Shown: positions 20,739-30,962 of the stretch, in pieces
How positions within the stretch are numbered: position 1 is the first letter of the stretch
Layout: the number at the start of each line of letters is the position of its first letter
Assembly (NCBI GenBank): GCA_000310025.1
Contig: FN648816.1
Coordinates: 6,693 to 37,862, forward strand
DNA length: 31,170 bases
DNA from: Ectocarpus siliculosus
Taxonomy: Eukaryota; Sar; Phaeophyceae; Ectocarpales; Ectocarpaceae
Direction: 5' to 3'
Notes under the pieces: generated by a model
Databases searched by the model: none
What the model saw: only the letters and a program-made list of their open reading frames with translations
What the model was told of the DNA's origin: nothing
Translations under genes and position numbers: made by a program

Positions 20739-21260
20739 CGCTTCCTCCCGCGAAGTCTCTCTGGGGTAGCACCGCTTCTAGTCCCGCCATCATGAGCCAA
20801 TGCTAGAGGGTCGGAGAGAGCTGCGTCCGCCCCCTTGCGCTTCGCCTTCTTCGCCGCAGCAGATGAAGCAGCAGCAGCAGCAGCAGGCTCTCGTTTCCCG
20901 CGTTTCGATGCTCTCTCTCGGATGCCTTCAACATGCTCTCTACCCTTTTTGAGGAGCTCAACTTCATCAGCAACCACAGATTGCACGGGTTTTCCAGCTG
21001 CCTCGGTGGTACCCTTTCTCAACAGCTGGCTGATTAGCAGTATCCCGCGGCTGTGCTTCTTCCGCTGTGTCTCACTACCCTCTCTTCCCCTCGGATTTCG
21101 ATTGTGCGGTCTACCTGCATGAGGCTGCCACGAGCCACGGCCAGGCCCAAGTCGGGACGGCCGTCCTAGAACGAGATTAGGTCTGATGACGTCGAGAGTG
21201 GTGTCCTCTGTATGTAATTCGACCAAGCGGAGTCGATTGCCGTGGAGAACGAGGCTTGCG
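20739..21260 (-). other. Possible upstream exon or 5' leader of the 18.9-20.4 kb gene
   Basis: A strong donor (GCG|GTGAGT at 20739/20738) pairs with the acceptor TACGCAG before 20417, giving a 321-base intron. The sequence 5' of the donor is open for 163 codons and looks nuclear-protein-like: VADEVELLKKGREHVEGI, then an Ala run and basic KKAKRKG clusters. However, this frame arrives at the donor in phase 2 while the next exon needs phase 0, and there is no ATG in it (the upstream-most codon is TTG at 21226). So either the exon is untranslated, or a frameshift has occurred, or the phase-0 frame here (ending SREEA, opening just after a TAG) is used with a further upstream exon. Confidence 0.35.
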
Positions 21261-21348
21261 TCGGCGATGTTTGCGGTGAAACAGGATGCGCCGCATCGTT
21301 TATCTTGAAAAATGTGGGGGAGATATTATTATATACAAGGGCTCCGGG

Positions 21349-21445
21349 CGCGGGGGGCTACCGCCCCCCCCGTCCTTCGTTTTGGCTGGTGCTCTATGCG
21401 GAGAGGGAAACGTCGGGGCGTTGAAACACATACCAAGTGGGACGT
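21349..21445. repeat. G-run/C-run hairpin module, copy 1
   Basis: CGCGGGGGGCTACCGCCCCC forms a tight hairpin (six G, short loop, C run) and is followed by CGTCCTTCGTTTTGG and, about 60 bases later, ACATACCAAGTGGGACG. The same three parts recur in order at 22908-23005, so this is a dispersed element with internal conservation. Confidence 0.7.
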
Positions 21446-21583
21446 GCTTGATGTGGTCAGGATATGATTTAATTATTTTCCCGAAGAAGTCGAGCTGTGA
21501 AGGCAGCTCGTGGACCACGAAAGAAAAAACACCACAAACTGAAGATTTGACCGGAACTATTCTTCGGCGCAACGTGAAGTACA

Positions 21584-21981
21584 TACAATCTCGATATGCG
21601 AGATTTTCGGACTTGCGATGCACACCGAAAGCATTACGCGGCGTACCATGTGAAACCATTTTGCCGTAAAGTAGAGCTTAGAAGGTGGCTCTTATACATA
21701 TGTTGCAAAGGAAACGCCACAGTCGCAACTCTACTGTGATACTCCAGTATGTACTCCATGTGATACTCTAGACTACGGTCTTACAATCTCGATATATATG
21801 CGAGATTTTCGCACTTGCAATGTCCACCGGAAGCATTACTCGACGTTCGGTGTTAAAATCATTACCACCGTGAAGTAGAGCTCTGAAGACGGCTCTTACA
21901 TGGTAAGAAGGAAACGACACAGTCCCAACTCGAATGTGATACTCTATGAAGTCTAATGTGATACTCCAGACTAAGGCGCAA
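21584..21981. repeat. Tandem repeat, two units of about 198 bases
   Basis: Units start TACAATCTCGATAT at 21584 and 21782. Both contain GCGAGATTTTCG, GAAGCATTAC, AAGTAGAGCT, GGCTCTTA, GAAACG and GTGATACTC in the same order with many substitutions, so this is an older duplication. GCCGGAACTATTCTTCG-type sequence before unit 1 (21551) appears again after unit 2 (21988). Confidence 0.8.
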
Positions 21982-21989
21982 TCTAGGCC

Positions 21990-22670
21990 GGAACTATTCT
22001 TCGCGCTATGTATTCATGCAAAGTTGAAAATGTAAAACTTACAATGTAGAGCGACAGCGTTGTTCAGACGCAATCGGGAACGGCAAACGGGTCCCTTGGG
22101 AACCAATCGTTAGCGTACACTCAAAATGTAGCCAACACTTACACACACACACTCATCTTTTGAAAGTGGTAGCCGACACTCACTCTAAATGTACGTGGCA
22201 TCTACACGTACTACATACATACATGTCTAAGCCGCTTGTCTAAGTAAGTGTGGTACGTGGCAACATAAGGTACTCTGAATATGGTGATGTATTTACTACG
22301 TGGTTACTTACATGTCTAAGTCGCGGATAAATCGTTCGTGAGAAGATAGGTGGTAGTACGCAAAGTTAAGAAGGAAACCGAACGACACCGAGAGGCATTT
22401 CATTCGCGCAAAAACTAAACACGAAAGAGATAGAAAGGTCAGGCAGTGACACGGCGTGCCTGGAGTTTACATGGCTACATCATAGGTGTTGCGAAGCCGG
22501 AGACATGCAACACCGAAAGACACAGAAAAACGAAGATAGATCAGGCTTGTCACACAGCATTCGTAGCGTTGATGGTCTACTTCCGTGCTGTTGTTGAAGA
22601 GGATTCCTGCCTTGGTAGCAGGAGCATCGTTGGAGGAAGAAGACCTGAGGTGGTGAAGACAGTTCCGTCC
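21990..22670. other. No supported gene; AC/GT- and ACAT-rich spacer
   Basis: Non-coding in appearance, with short ACACAC and TACATACATACATG runs and repeated TAAGTCGC/TCTAAGCCGC words. There is one plus-strand open frame at 22446-22751 without recognisable content. Confidence 0.5.
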
Positions 22671-22690
22671 AGTAAGATCGCTTGTTCTTT

Positions 22691-22899
22691 ACAGTCCCGA
22701 GCGGAGGGAGGGGTCCGAGGTGGAGACGCAGGTGCGACGACGTGGTTTTGAGCCGTCCCGCCGGCGCGTGCAGCTCGCCCGTCGCCGGCCGCTCGGAGCC
22801 CCGAGCGGCGGCGTCTCGCTGAGAGAGGGCTCTCGGCGGGCTTCGCGGAGCGAGAAGCCGAGCGGCGGCCCCTGCGTCGCGCGCCAACATTTGACGCTA
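22691..22899. repeat. Dispersed GC-rich element, copy 1
   Basis: About 205 bases starting ACAGTCCCGAGCGGAGG match 25055-25259 with roughly nine in ten bases identical by eye, same orientation. The similarity also extends somewhat upstream (GATCGCT words at 22676 and 25030). Both strands are open in both copies, and the plus frame conserves RRRGFEPSRRRVQLARR. The composition (over 70% G+C, GC-rich inverted words such as CCCGAGCG/CGAGCGGCGG) makes a structured non-autonomous mobile element more likely than a protein. Confidence 0.75.
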
Positions 22900-22907
22900 T
22901 CGGTGGA

Positions 22908-23005
22908 CGCGGGGGGCTACCGCCCCCCTCGTCCCCCGTTTGGAGTGCATGTAGTATGTGCATACGAAACGAACGGTAACATTTACAATACATACCAAGT
23001 GGGAC
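22908..23005. repeat. G-run/C-run hairpin module, copy 2
   Basis: GCGGGGGGCTACCGCCCCCC is followed by CGTCCCCCGTTTGG and later CATACCAAGTGGGACGG. It directly follows the GC-rich element copy 1, whereas copy 1 of the hairpin module at 21349 has no GC-rich element before it. Confidence 0.7.
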
Positions 23006-23039
23006 GGTTGTTCGCTACATACAGCTGAAGAACGATGGA

Positions 23040-25030
23040 CAGACAGACGCAGGTTCAAGTCGAGAGAAGCATGCATGCATGCATGATGCGTCATCATGCT
23101 CTCCTTATCCACTTGCCGTCTTCTTCTTTCTTTCACTGAAACAAAACTAAGTAAGTGCAAAAATAATTAATTGTCGAACAAACGTTGAAGCTTCTGGCGC
23201 ACACCCTGCTGTAGCCATAATGTATGTAATGTGTGTGTGTGCACCTGTCTGTCTTTAGTATACAGTACGGGCCCGGAGATAAGAAACGTCAAGATCGGGT
23301 CGAGGCTCAATCCCTTACTTTGCGTCGAAGGACCAACCGAAGTCAGTCGTCCATTTTCTTAAAAGAAAGGCATTTGTTCTTAATTAATTCCTTTTGACTG
23401 TCGCATCATCCTGATTCTGTTAAGATTCAAATATATTCTTCTTTAATTTCTGGCTAACTAAGAAGATGCATACTACAACACCAAACATCCATGCAGCAGT
23501 GGGTAAAGCAGCCCGCGGCGGCGCCGAGTCGGTAGCTAAATAACGCGGAGGTGGGGGGGACAGCGCCAACAATTACTCTCCCCCCCACGAAAAAAAAACG
23601 TTGTCCAGCTAGGTACGGGGGGAGTGGGAGCACGGAAGGAGCAGCAGTGGAAAACGTTTCATATTGGATACGCTCCCCCAGCAACCCTTGTTTCTCATGT
23701 ATTGGGGGTATCGCACGATCATGTTTGTTTCTTGTTAGGACGTTTCTTATTATGTTGTGGCCGAGATTGAGCTGTGTTTCTTATAGTCCTTTGTACTTAT
23801 TTTTACTAAAAGGTTGAGCCTTTTTTTCTTCGTGGAATGTTTCTTAATTGCGGCCCGTGCTGTAAGCAAGCATCTGACCGCGCTAACCGGCTGACCAATG
23901 GAGACGTCAGTCTCAGTGCGGTGGAAACACACAACGCGCATATTCTACAGTAAACAATCTGGGACCCTGTGACCGAGTGTCACGGTGGGGAGTCTACGCT
24001 ACTCTCCGGATTAAAGACAGATAGATACCGTATAGCAACAGAAGAAGAAAACTGCACTTACTTCTTTGCCTTGTTATTGGCTGCTACTATTTTGGGTGCG
24101 CGTGGCGTGCGCTTTGACCTGTCTGTCTTCGTGTGCAAGTGTGGCTTGTACCATACATAGCAACATACAGCCGAGACTGCATACCACAATACAGCAACAT
24201 ACTACATAGTCTACAGCAGTCAGTCTAGATCAGCTCCTTAAAGTTTAATGTTCGCACACTACACACACACCCGGTGTCTGTCGTCCTCCGGACCACTACT
24301 GGCTGTACATACATACCGCAGAGAGATCCAGCACACACAGCTGATCACGAGAAACAAACATGAGCGAGATGCATGTGATGTGTTCCGAGTTCCGAGAGCC
24401 AGTTTTTCTGTCACAATGAATGCCGCAAGTTGTCATTTATTTCCGGAAGTTTGTCCGCAGCGCACGCGCAGGTGGTGAAGTAAACAGTCCACCAAACACA
24501 CTCCTCATGCACCATCGCTAAAGTAAGTGCACGAAAGGTAGGAACATGGGGATGTACCGCATGTATGTATGTGTATGTTGTTACCTGCTATAGATATACG
24601 TACACGATCCGCGATACATGCATGCAGTAACGTGCGTCACGTGCACGCGGTTGTCATTTCTTCTTCAAAATTCATATTCCGAGATAGGTTGAATGAAGTT
24701 AATAAAAAACACCGACAGAATGGTGAAGAATGAAAGAACACACGTCCGTCTGTATTCTTTGATGTCAACAGCTTGCCGCACGCGCAATCCCAGCAGCATC
24801 GCGCAGCTGCAGAAAAAAATGCCGGCAGCACCACTCACAGCAAAGTTGCATCTCTCAACGCGCCATGCCTAAATCGGTCACGCAACAACAACATATTACC
24901 ACATCCAGTGCATACATGCACAGATGCGTGTTGCAGTGCACAATGCACAGCAACAGCAACAACGCAACAACACACCACACACGTCGCTTCAAGTTCTCAA
25001 AAACACGGAAAGAGGTTAGCCACCAATCGG
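23040..25030. other. Repeat-poor AT-richer spacer, no supported gene
   Basis: It contains short simple repeats (GCATGCATGCATGCAT at 23070, GTGTGTGTG at 23232, ATGTATGTATGTGTATG at 24561) and several open frames under 90 codons without domain-like sequence. A T-rich region at 23690-23850 and A-rich runs at 23585 are noticeable. No tRNA or other structured RNA was found. Confidence 0.5.
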
Positions 25031-25054
25031 ATCGCTGATTCTTAGATTGGAGCG

Positions 25055-25259
25055 ACAGTCCCGAGCGGAGGGGCCCGAGGTGGAGAGAAAAAGTGCGACG
25101 ACGTGGTTTTGAGCCGTCCCGCCGGCGCGTGCAGCTCGCCCGTCGCTGGACGCCCGGAGCCCCGAGCGGCGGCGTCTCGCTGAGAGGGGGCTCCCGGAGG
25201 GCTCCGCGGAGCGGGAGGTCGAGCGGCGGCCCCGGCGTCGCGCGCGAACACTCGACGCT
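25055..25259. repeat. Dispersed GC-rich element, copy 2
   Basis: Same orientation and boundaries as the copy at 22691. Its downstream end runs directly into a 58-base tandem duplication instead of the hairpin module. The two copies share the junction word CGCGCG-AACA-TCGACGCT with one or two changes. Confidence 0.75.
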
Positions 25260-25364
25260 AAACGTGTCGACTTGAGAGTAGGCGCGATCCCGCCGCTTCG
25301 CTCTCACACTCGACGCTAAACGTGTCGACTTGAGAGTAGGCGCGATCCCGCCGCTTCGCTCTCA
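25249..25364. repeat. Exact 58-base tandem duplication
   Basis: Units 25249-25306 and 25307-25364 are identical, beginning CACTCGACGCTAAACGTGTC and ending CGCTTCGCTCTCA. The first unit overlaps the last bases of the GC-rich element, so the element's end has been duplicated. Identity indicates a recent event. Confidence 0.95.
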
Positions 25365-25623
25365 GGCGCGGAACGGAGGCCTGCGGCGCGCCCTCAGGCT
25401 TGAGCTAATTTTCCTTACCTCTATATATTTTCGTTTTTTTTTCGTTCGGTTGGTCTCGCCGAAACGTTTCTAGAACCGGTCTCTGTTTTTCATACCGACG
25501 AACACTCGTTCTAGGACGCAATTCTCCGGGATATACCGGCTGTATTCTGTGAATATTAAACTTTCACCGTTCACATCAATCATGATTGCTTTACCGACTG
25601 GGGTGTAAACTCTTAGGGCCGTT

Positions 25624-25887
25624 CACGGTTCCGCTAGATACAGCTATTATAATTTTGTGTTTCCTTGATGCGTAAGCTGTCACAACCCTTTTCGGTTCAT
25701 ACAACGACAACCTGAATTGTATAGGTATCTTCCGTTGCTTTTTTTTTTCGGAGCGCACGGTTCCGCTAGATACAGCTATAATTTTGTGTTTCCTTGATGC
25801 GTAAGCTGTCACAACCCTTTTCGGTTCATACAACGACAACCTGAATTGTATAGGTATCTTCCTTTTTGCTTTTTTTTTCGGAGTGCG
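25624..25887. repeat. Tandem repeat, two units of 132 bases
   Basis: CACGGTTCCGCTAGATACAG starts at 25624 and 25756. The copies are nearly identical, differing mainly by a 3-base ATT length change after CAGCTATTAT and in the T-run near the unit end. Each unit ends in a long T-tract followed by CGGAG. A minus-strand frame through it repeats LSLYEPKRVVTAYASRKHKI, which is a result of the DNA repeat. Confidence 0.95.
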
Positions 25888-25925
25888 GCTTGAAAAGGCA
25901 TTTTTTTGAAAGTCGGGAAGGGGGC

Positions 25926-26052
25926 GGTACGATTCATTCGGCGGTTTTTCCCCGTTGCCCCGGGCAAGATGCCCTGGGCAAGTTGCCGCGGGGGGTTCTA
26001 TTTTTTTGCACCGCCGGGTGAGGAGTGCGAGGTACGATGCATTCGGCGGTCT
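25926..26052. repeat. Short direct repeat flanking a GC-rich palindromic stretch
   Basis: GGTACGATTCATTCGGCGGT at 25926 recurs with one change (GATGCATT) at 26031. Between them are GTTGCCCCGGGCAAG and GCCCTGGGCAAGTTGC, imperfect palindromes. The arrangement (short direct repeats around an internal palindrome of about 85 bases) could be a small mobile-element footprint. Confidence 0.5.
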
Positions 26053-26474
26053 TGCCCATAAGAGAAGTGTCGTCTGACGAAGCTAAGGACAGCGGGACCC
26101 AGTTTTAACACCGCCCTTCTTGAACTTGCTAAGGTGAGAGCTAGGGCAACCCTCGCACGTGATGCGTCCGTGTTTGGTTGTTTCGGAGAAGCTTGTTTCG
26201 TGATGATTGCGCATCTATTCTCCTATGCACATGGCGCACAGCGCACGATTTGTGCGCGTGGCCTGACAAGCTGGTGTGGATATCGTCCCACCTCCGACAT
26301 TCAAACGTGGTATGTACGCATGTACTGATACGAGATGAGAAGCATGTCATCATGAGGTTTGTCGAGACTCGACCTGTGTGCCTGAGAGTCCTTCGGCAAT
26401 ACGTTCTCGGCCATACGTTCTCCTTCTCCCTTGTCTCACCTTAAAACCAAAGGCCTGCGTATCTACCCTGCACA

Positions 26475-29400
26475 ATGATTCGTCTGGGAAGTCTATTGAG
26501 TTTGGCCATTGTGCCAGCCGTCTTGGCCGGGAGGTTAGATTTGATCGACCTGCCGGTCGGATTCCAGCCGGAAGGCGTGACACTCGGGCACGGACAAGAG
26601 GTGTACGTCAGCGCCTTCACCGGTGAGAACACTAGGCTACGGGCATCTCTTGCCAAGGCTTCTGGAGTCCTCATCGGGACACTGTAGTTCTCATTCTCCC
26701 GACAAAACACATTCGAAATATAGAACACTAGGTTATGGGCACATCTCTTGCCGAAGCTTCTGGAGTCCCTCATCGGGACATTGTAGTTCTCGTTCTCTCG
26801 GTGATACACATATCGAAATATGCGCAAAATTTTCATCAAAGGTATATCGGGTACATGGGTGTCTTTCGTTCGCTGCCGTCGACTGCTGTGAGGTTGACCC
26901 GAAAGGGTTTGATTTCGTGCGAGGCCAGTGCCACGGCTTTTTGCCCACAAGACACATCTAGAGCGTTTTATGGACAGCTGTGAGATCCACCTCTCGGGAA
27001 AATGCCTGAGCGACGTGCATTTGAAGGGTCAAGCGAATTTGAGGCTGTACAAAATGTGTGCTGAGGGGGGTAGAGAATAACCATTCAAGATGCAAATACG
27101 TTTCGACAAATTCTGTGTGTTCGACAAGGTGGGAACCACCAATGTACGCCAATAATCTGTGGTGCCTGCCGTTGGCTAGTATGGTGCCGGTCCATGTTCT
27201 GCGCACATATCGGCACCGAACAGGAACCTCTACAATGCCGTGCTGCCGAAGTTGTCACAGTTTTCTAAACATACAGCTTTCCCTTGCGCCGAGAACGCAC
27301 ACCACAGTCGCCAAGAGTTGATAACACGCGTGTGATGCAGTGCACAGTTGTAGATGTTCAAGTTTGTGGTGTTAGCACTCTTCATTCGCCGCACGCGCCT
27401 ATCCTCATCAGCGCGCAACTTGAAGATGCGTCGTTAGCCTACATCTGTCAGGTACGAAATTCCTCTTCAAGTCCTTCACTTTGTTGCAGATTCGTTTGCA
27501 TTCTCGTATGTAGAGGTGTCTGCATTCTCTCCGTTAGTGGAACGTTGGTTGCGATCGGCGTGAGAGGGTGGACTGGCGTTCACTCGGTTAGCTTATCTGC
27601 AATCGACGTATACGTACGAGCTGTAGATAACCAATACAGTGAGGTGAACTATGTACAGTATAGGCACCCAGCCCAAGTTTTGATATCTTTCGTGGGTGCC
27701 ACGTGGTGGTTTTCGCCCTGAGCGACAGGCGGGAGCATCTGGAAGGGCGACCTCGAAACTGGTGTTGGCAGCGTGGTCATTGAGGGCGGAAACGGTACTA
27801 CCGCTCTTGGCATTGACTTCGACAGGCGCAGCGACTACCTGTGGGTTTGCGGCGCCTTTTCAGGTGACCAGTCGAACACGACACAGCTGCTTGGATACTG
27901 AATCCCGCCCACGCTCGTGCTTGCCCACAGATGTCATCTAGTTCGACGAGATGCAAAAATCAATTTGAACAGCATGCCACTGCAATTTCCTGCATCGTCG
28001 AATTGACAGGCTCGCTCGCGATTTACGACACGACGGACGACTTTAGCCTCGTCGCAGAGATTCAGCTAGGTACCGTGGGGGCATCTCTCGTAAATGACGT
28101 CATCATCCACCCTCGCTCGGAGTACGCCTACATCACCGAATCTTCGCAGTTGCAATTCTATAGGGTGAGGGCGAGAGAGGGCAGTAAGCTCTGCTCGAAA
28201 TGTGAATGCTTGCAACACGCCATCAGAACTCGTAGGAGACGTCGTTCAACTATGTACTCTTGTGTCGGGCTGTAGCCTCTGTAGCCGCACAATCTCACGG
28301 AGACACCCATCCCCTTGATCCCTCAATCGCGCGGTCTGGACTTCCTTAGATCGCCCTGGATGAATACGGGAGATTGCCCAACGGTCCGAACACCGTGGCG
28401 GAGGTGAGAAGAAATCATTGTTTTTGTGGCTTGATGTGGCGGCAGCGCGTGTGGGCCATCATCCTTTCTTCCTTCCGAGCTTACTCTTGCCTTCTTTGTG
28501 AACTTTGAAAAGGTGATCCCTCTCAGCTCGGACTTTAGCTTCCAACCTGGGGAAATTATCGCGGACCAAGCGCTCAACTCCAACGGCATCGTGGTGAGTG
28601 TTGTCCTACAATGAGGCTCAGTGCAGATGTGTTTGCGTGGTGTTCGCGGCGGCGTTCGAGTGCTATTGCTCCTCTTTATTCTCTGCACGCGAGGTGTTCG
28701 GGTTTCACGCGGTGTCACCAATATGTTTCTTCAAGTCTTGCCCAACTCTCCGAACCGCCGCTATGGTTGAAGCCCATTCGCACCAATTTCTCTGCAGAAA
28801 CATTGTTGCGTACTCGGTGCGTTTTTCCCACGCAGATCACGGATGACCTTTCGTCCCTCATCATCGTCAATTATCAGTCGGGCGAGCTGTTTGCCGTTGA
28901 CCCGGACACTGGCAAGGCCACCTTGATTGACCTCGGTGGTGATCTCATTCTAGGAGGAGACGGGCTGGTGAGACCATTCATCAATGCGTAGCACACAGCT
29001 GCAAGGTTTCTAGACCTGTGCTTTTATTCCCTGTAAACTCGAGTGATGCACGCAATAAAGATGGTCCCGCATGAACCTATTGAGATGCTTTGGGTGCTGG
29101 CCAAAACATTTTGGCGCGAGACCGCGTGAGACAAACAAACCGATTCTCACTCATCGTCATGTGTGCAATTTTTGTTCAGGTGCTGCGCAAGAACACGCTT
29201 TGGGTTTGCCAGAACCGTCTCTTTGGGACTCCGGACCAGGGCGTCGTCGAGGTAAAGCACTGTGATACGCTGTTAAACTTGTCCATTATATCCACACTTC
29301 TTGTAAGAACTCTCCTCGAACAATATTTGCGTAGTCCTTGTCCAATGCCTTGAAAGCGAAACTCTTTCTGGACTCCTCCTATCGAAGAATTATGACTACT

Positions 29401-29697
29401 TTTGTACTTGAAGTCCCGTCAACTATCGTAGAGTGTTCAACACCACCAACCGACAATTTCATGCCCGTGTCTTGTTTGTTGAAGGTGCTCCTCTCGGAAG
29501 ATCTCAGCTGTGGCACCATTACCCGCCGTCTCAGCAACGAGTTCTTCAACGACCCCGCCACGGCCCTCCGCAAGGGGAACTCCATGTGGACCACAATTTC
29601 TATGTGGGCCGTATCCGGCGAGGAGATCGCCACGACCCAATACCAGCTCGTTCGCGTGGATCGCGACAGCGCGGTGTCCGAGTGCGCCGCTACTTAA
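26475..29697 (+). CDS. Secreted SMP-30/NHL-like six-bladed beta-propeller protein, 8 exons
   Basis: Exons: 26475-26622, 27729-27863, 28010-28164, 28350-28403, 28513-28593, 28836-28967, 29180-29251 and 29485-29697. All junctions are GT-AG, all phases match, and the total is 990 bases: 329 residues plus TAA. Residues 1-18 (MIRLGSLLSLAIVPAVLA) are a signal peptide, so the product is secreted or in a vacuole/wall compartment. Blade-like segments include LPVGFQPEGVTLG, ALGIDFDRRSDYLWVCG, LVNDVIIHPRSEYAYITES, LNSNGIV-ITDDLSSLIIVN and GELFAVDPDTGKATLIDLGG. The N-D and 'NSNG' positions correspond to the metal-site Asn/Asp of SMP-30/gluconolactonase/paraoxonase-type propellers. Substrate cannot be told; lactonase or other hydrolase activity is inference, a non-enzymatic role is possible. 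Intron 1 (1106 bases) carries a tandem repeat starting at the donor. Confidence 0.85.
26627..26821. repeat. Tandem repeat in intron 1, period 96
   Basis: GAACACTAGG starts at 26627, four bases inside intron 1, and again at 26723. The units share TCTCTTGCC-AAGCTTCTGGAGTC, CATCGGGACA, TTGTAGTTCTC and TCGAAATAT, with scattered substitutions. The copied part begins in the donor site, but the second copy lacks the GGT, so it does not give a duplicate 5' splice site. Confidence 0.9.
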
Positions 29698-30460
29698 CTT
29701 TGCCCTGCGACATATCATATCGTGGATATTTTGCGGCTATCGATGACGGTGAAATAGGTTCCTGCGATCGTTTTGTTTCACATCTCCTTGGCTATGGAGG
29801 GAGACAAACATGAGATGGAGGTTAGGTATGTTCCGGTCTCTCACCGAGAGCTGGACCTTTCAAGGAAGGTACTTAGAAAATCTCTCAAAATGTCTCTATC
29901 CGCGAACGAGTTTTTGGGTTTTCTCGATGTTGTAGTACAAGAGACCGTGGACCAATGGATCTAGCGTTTGGGGGACGTGATCAAGAACGACTTCTTGTCT
30001 CTTGGCTGTTGTATTTGAATGAATGAAGTAGTGCAAGGAGTTTCCACCGCAGCAAGTATGGGTGAATCATTCGAAGTTCGTTCTTTGTTCTTGAATGTGG
30101 AATCTGAATAAGCCAGTTTGCTTTGTAAAATGCACTGTTTGATTTGGTTTGAAGTTTTGCGTGAAGTGTTTGTTTTTGGTGAAACCACACAAAAGCACCC
30201 GGTGGCACCATTGTGGGCGACTCGGTGGCACCATTGTGGGGGACTCCCATTCGCCCTCTTTTTTTTTAACCAGGCCAAATGCAAGACGCCACACTATGCA
30301 GACAGATGCAGTATGTGCTTCAAGCCCAGACAAATCTCCTCACTACACCGGAAACCACGTGAAAAACAGGGGTTTGACACGCGATGGAAACGCCATCAAC
30401 ACCGACCGTCATGGGGTTTGCAAAAATCTTCTCGCATCTTCGCACAAGTTGGCGTAGTAG
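29698..30460. other. 3' flank of the propeller gene, no further gene supported
   Basis: It should contain the 3' untranslated region of the upstream gene. An ATG frame at about 29795-29964 (reads MEGDKHEMEVRYVPVSHREL) is open but has no homologue I recognise. A 23-base tandem repeat is at 30200-30245. Confidence 0.45.
30200..30245. repeat. Two 23-base tandem units
   Basis: CGGTGGCACCATTGTGGGCG with three more bases recurs immediately at 30223 with one substitution. Confidence 0.9.
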
Positions 30461-30463
30461 CGC

Positions 30464-30658
30464 ATGCACACAACAAAATGTCGAAACAAGAAACTACGGA
30501 GGGGGTTACCCGAATCGGTTGACATCAAACCGCCGGGGGTCAATGGCCTTCTTCGAGCAGGCGAACAAATGGAGTCCGAGTCCGAAGATTCTTCGGAAAA
30601 CAACCTTCGTGCAATCAAGCAGAGGGCTGGGCGCGATTTTGAAGCCCTCATCGATTAG
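30464..30658 (+). CDS. Small acidic protein or last exon, unknown function
   Basis: ATG 30464 opens 64 codons ending at TAG. The N-terminal 20 residues are basic (KCRNKKLRRG) and the rest is coding-like: VDIKPPGVNGLL, then an acidic serine stretch ESESEDSSENN and a helical end KQRAGRDFEALID. An AATAAA signal lies at 30702, about 45 bases after the stop, which fits a real 3' end. It may instead be the last exon of a gene whose earlier exons I cannot see. No domain is recognised. Confidence 0.45.
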   Translation: MHTTKCRNKKLRRGLPESVDIKPPGVNGLLRAGEQMESESEDSSENNLRAIKQRAGRDFEALID

Positions 30659-30701
30659 GCCATGATCGTAGCCGGGGAGGGGTGTGTGGATTTGAGCGAT
30701 C

Positions 30702-30707
30702 TAAATA
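30702..30707 (+). promoter_or_regulatory. Possible poly(A) signal
   Basis: AATAAA about 45 bases after the stop of the small acidic ORF, in an A-rich context. Brown algae do not rely strictly on this hexamer, so it is supportive only. Confidence 0.3.
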
Positions 30708-30962
30708 AAAATATGAAAACAAAAGAAAATGAAGCCATTGCACCGCTCTGTGTTGTTTCGGATTATTTATGTTTGGGGTGAGCAGCTGCATGAAGACCAA
30801 TACACGCTGAAATACCAGACGATATATCATAGCAACATGTGTTTGGCGTGAGCAATATCTAGAGACCACTAAAGGTAAATCCAACACGCTCGATGCAATC
30901 ACAGCAGAAGTGCTTGTGAAGGGCCACCCACTACCGGAAGGATCCCACGAAAAAAAAAACAT

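Noticed and set aside
22480-23028. Arg-rich open frames on both strands over the GC-rich element
   Set aside because: High G+C with few stop codons explains them; conservation with the second copy is at DNA level in all frames.
25591-25839. 82-codon minus-strand frame with a repeated peptide
   Set aside because: It is a by-product of the 132-base tandem repeat, and the peptide has no start context or domain.
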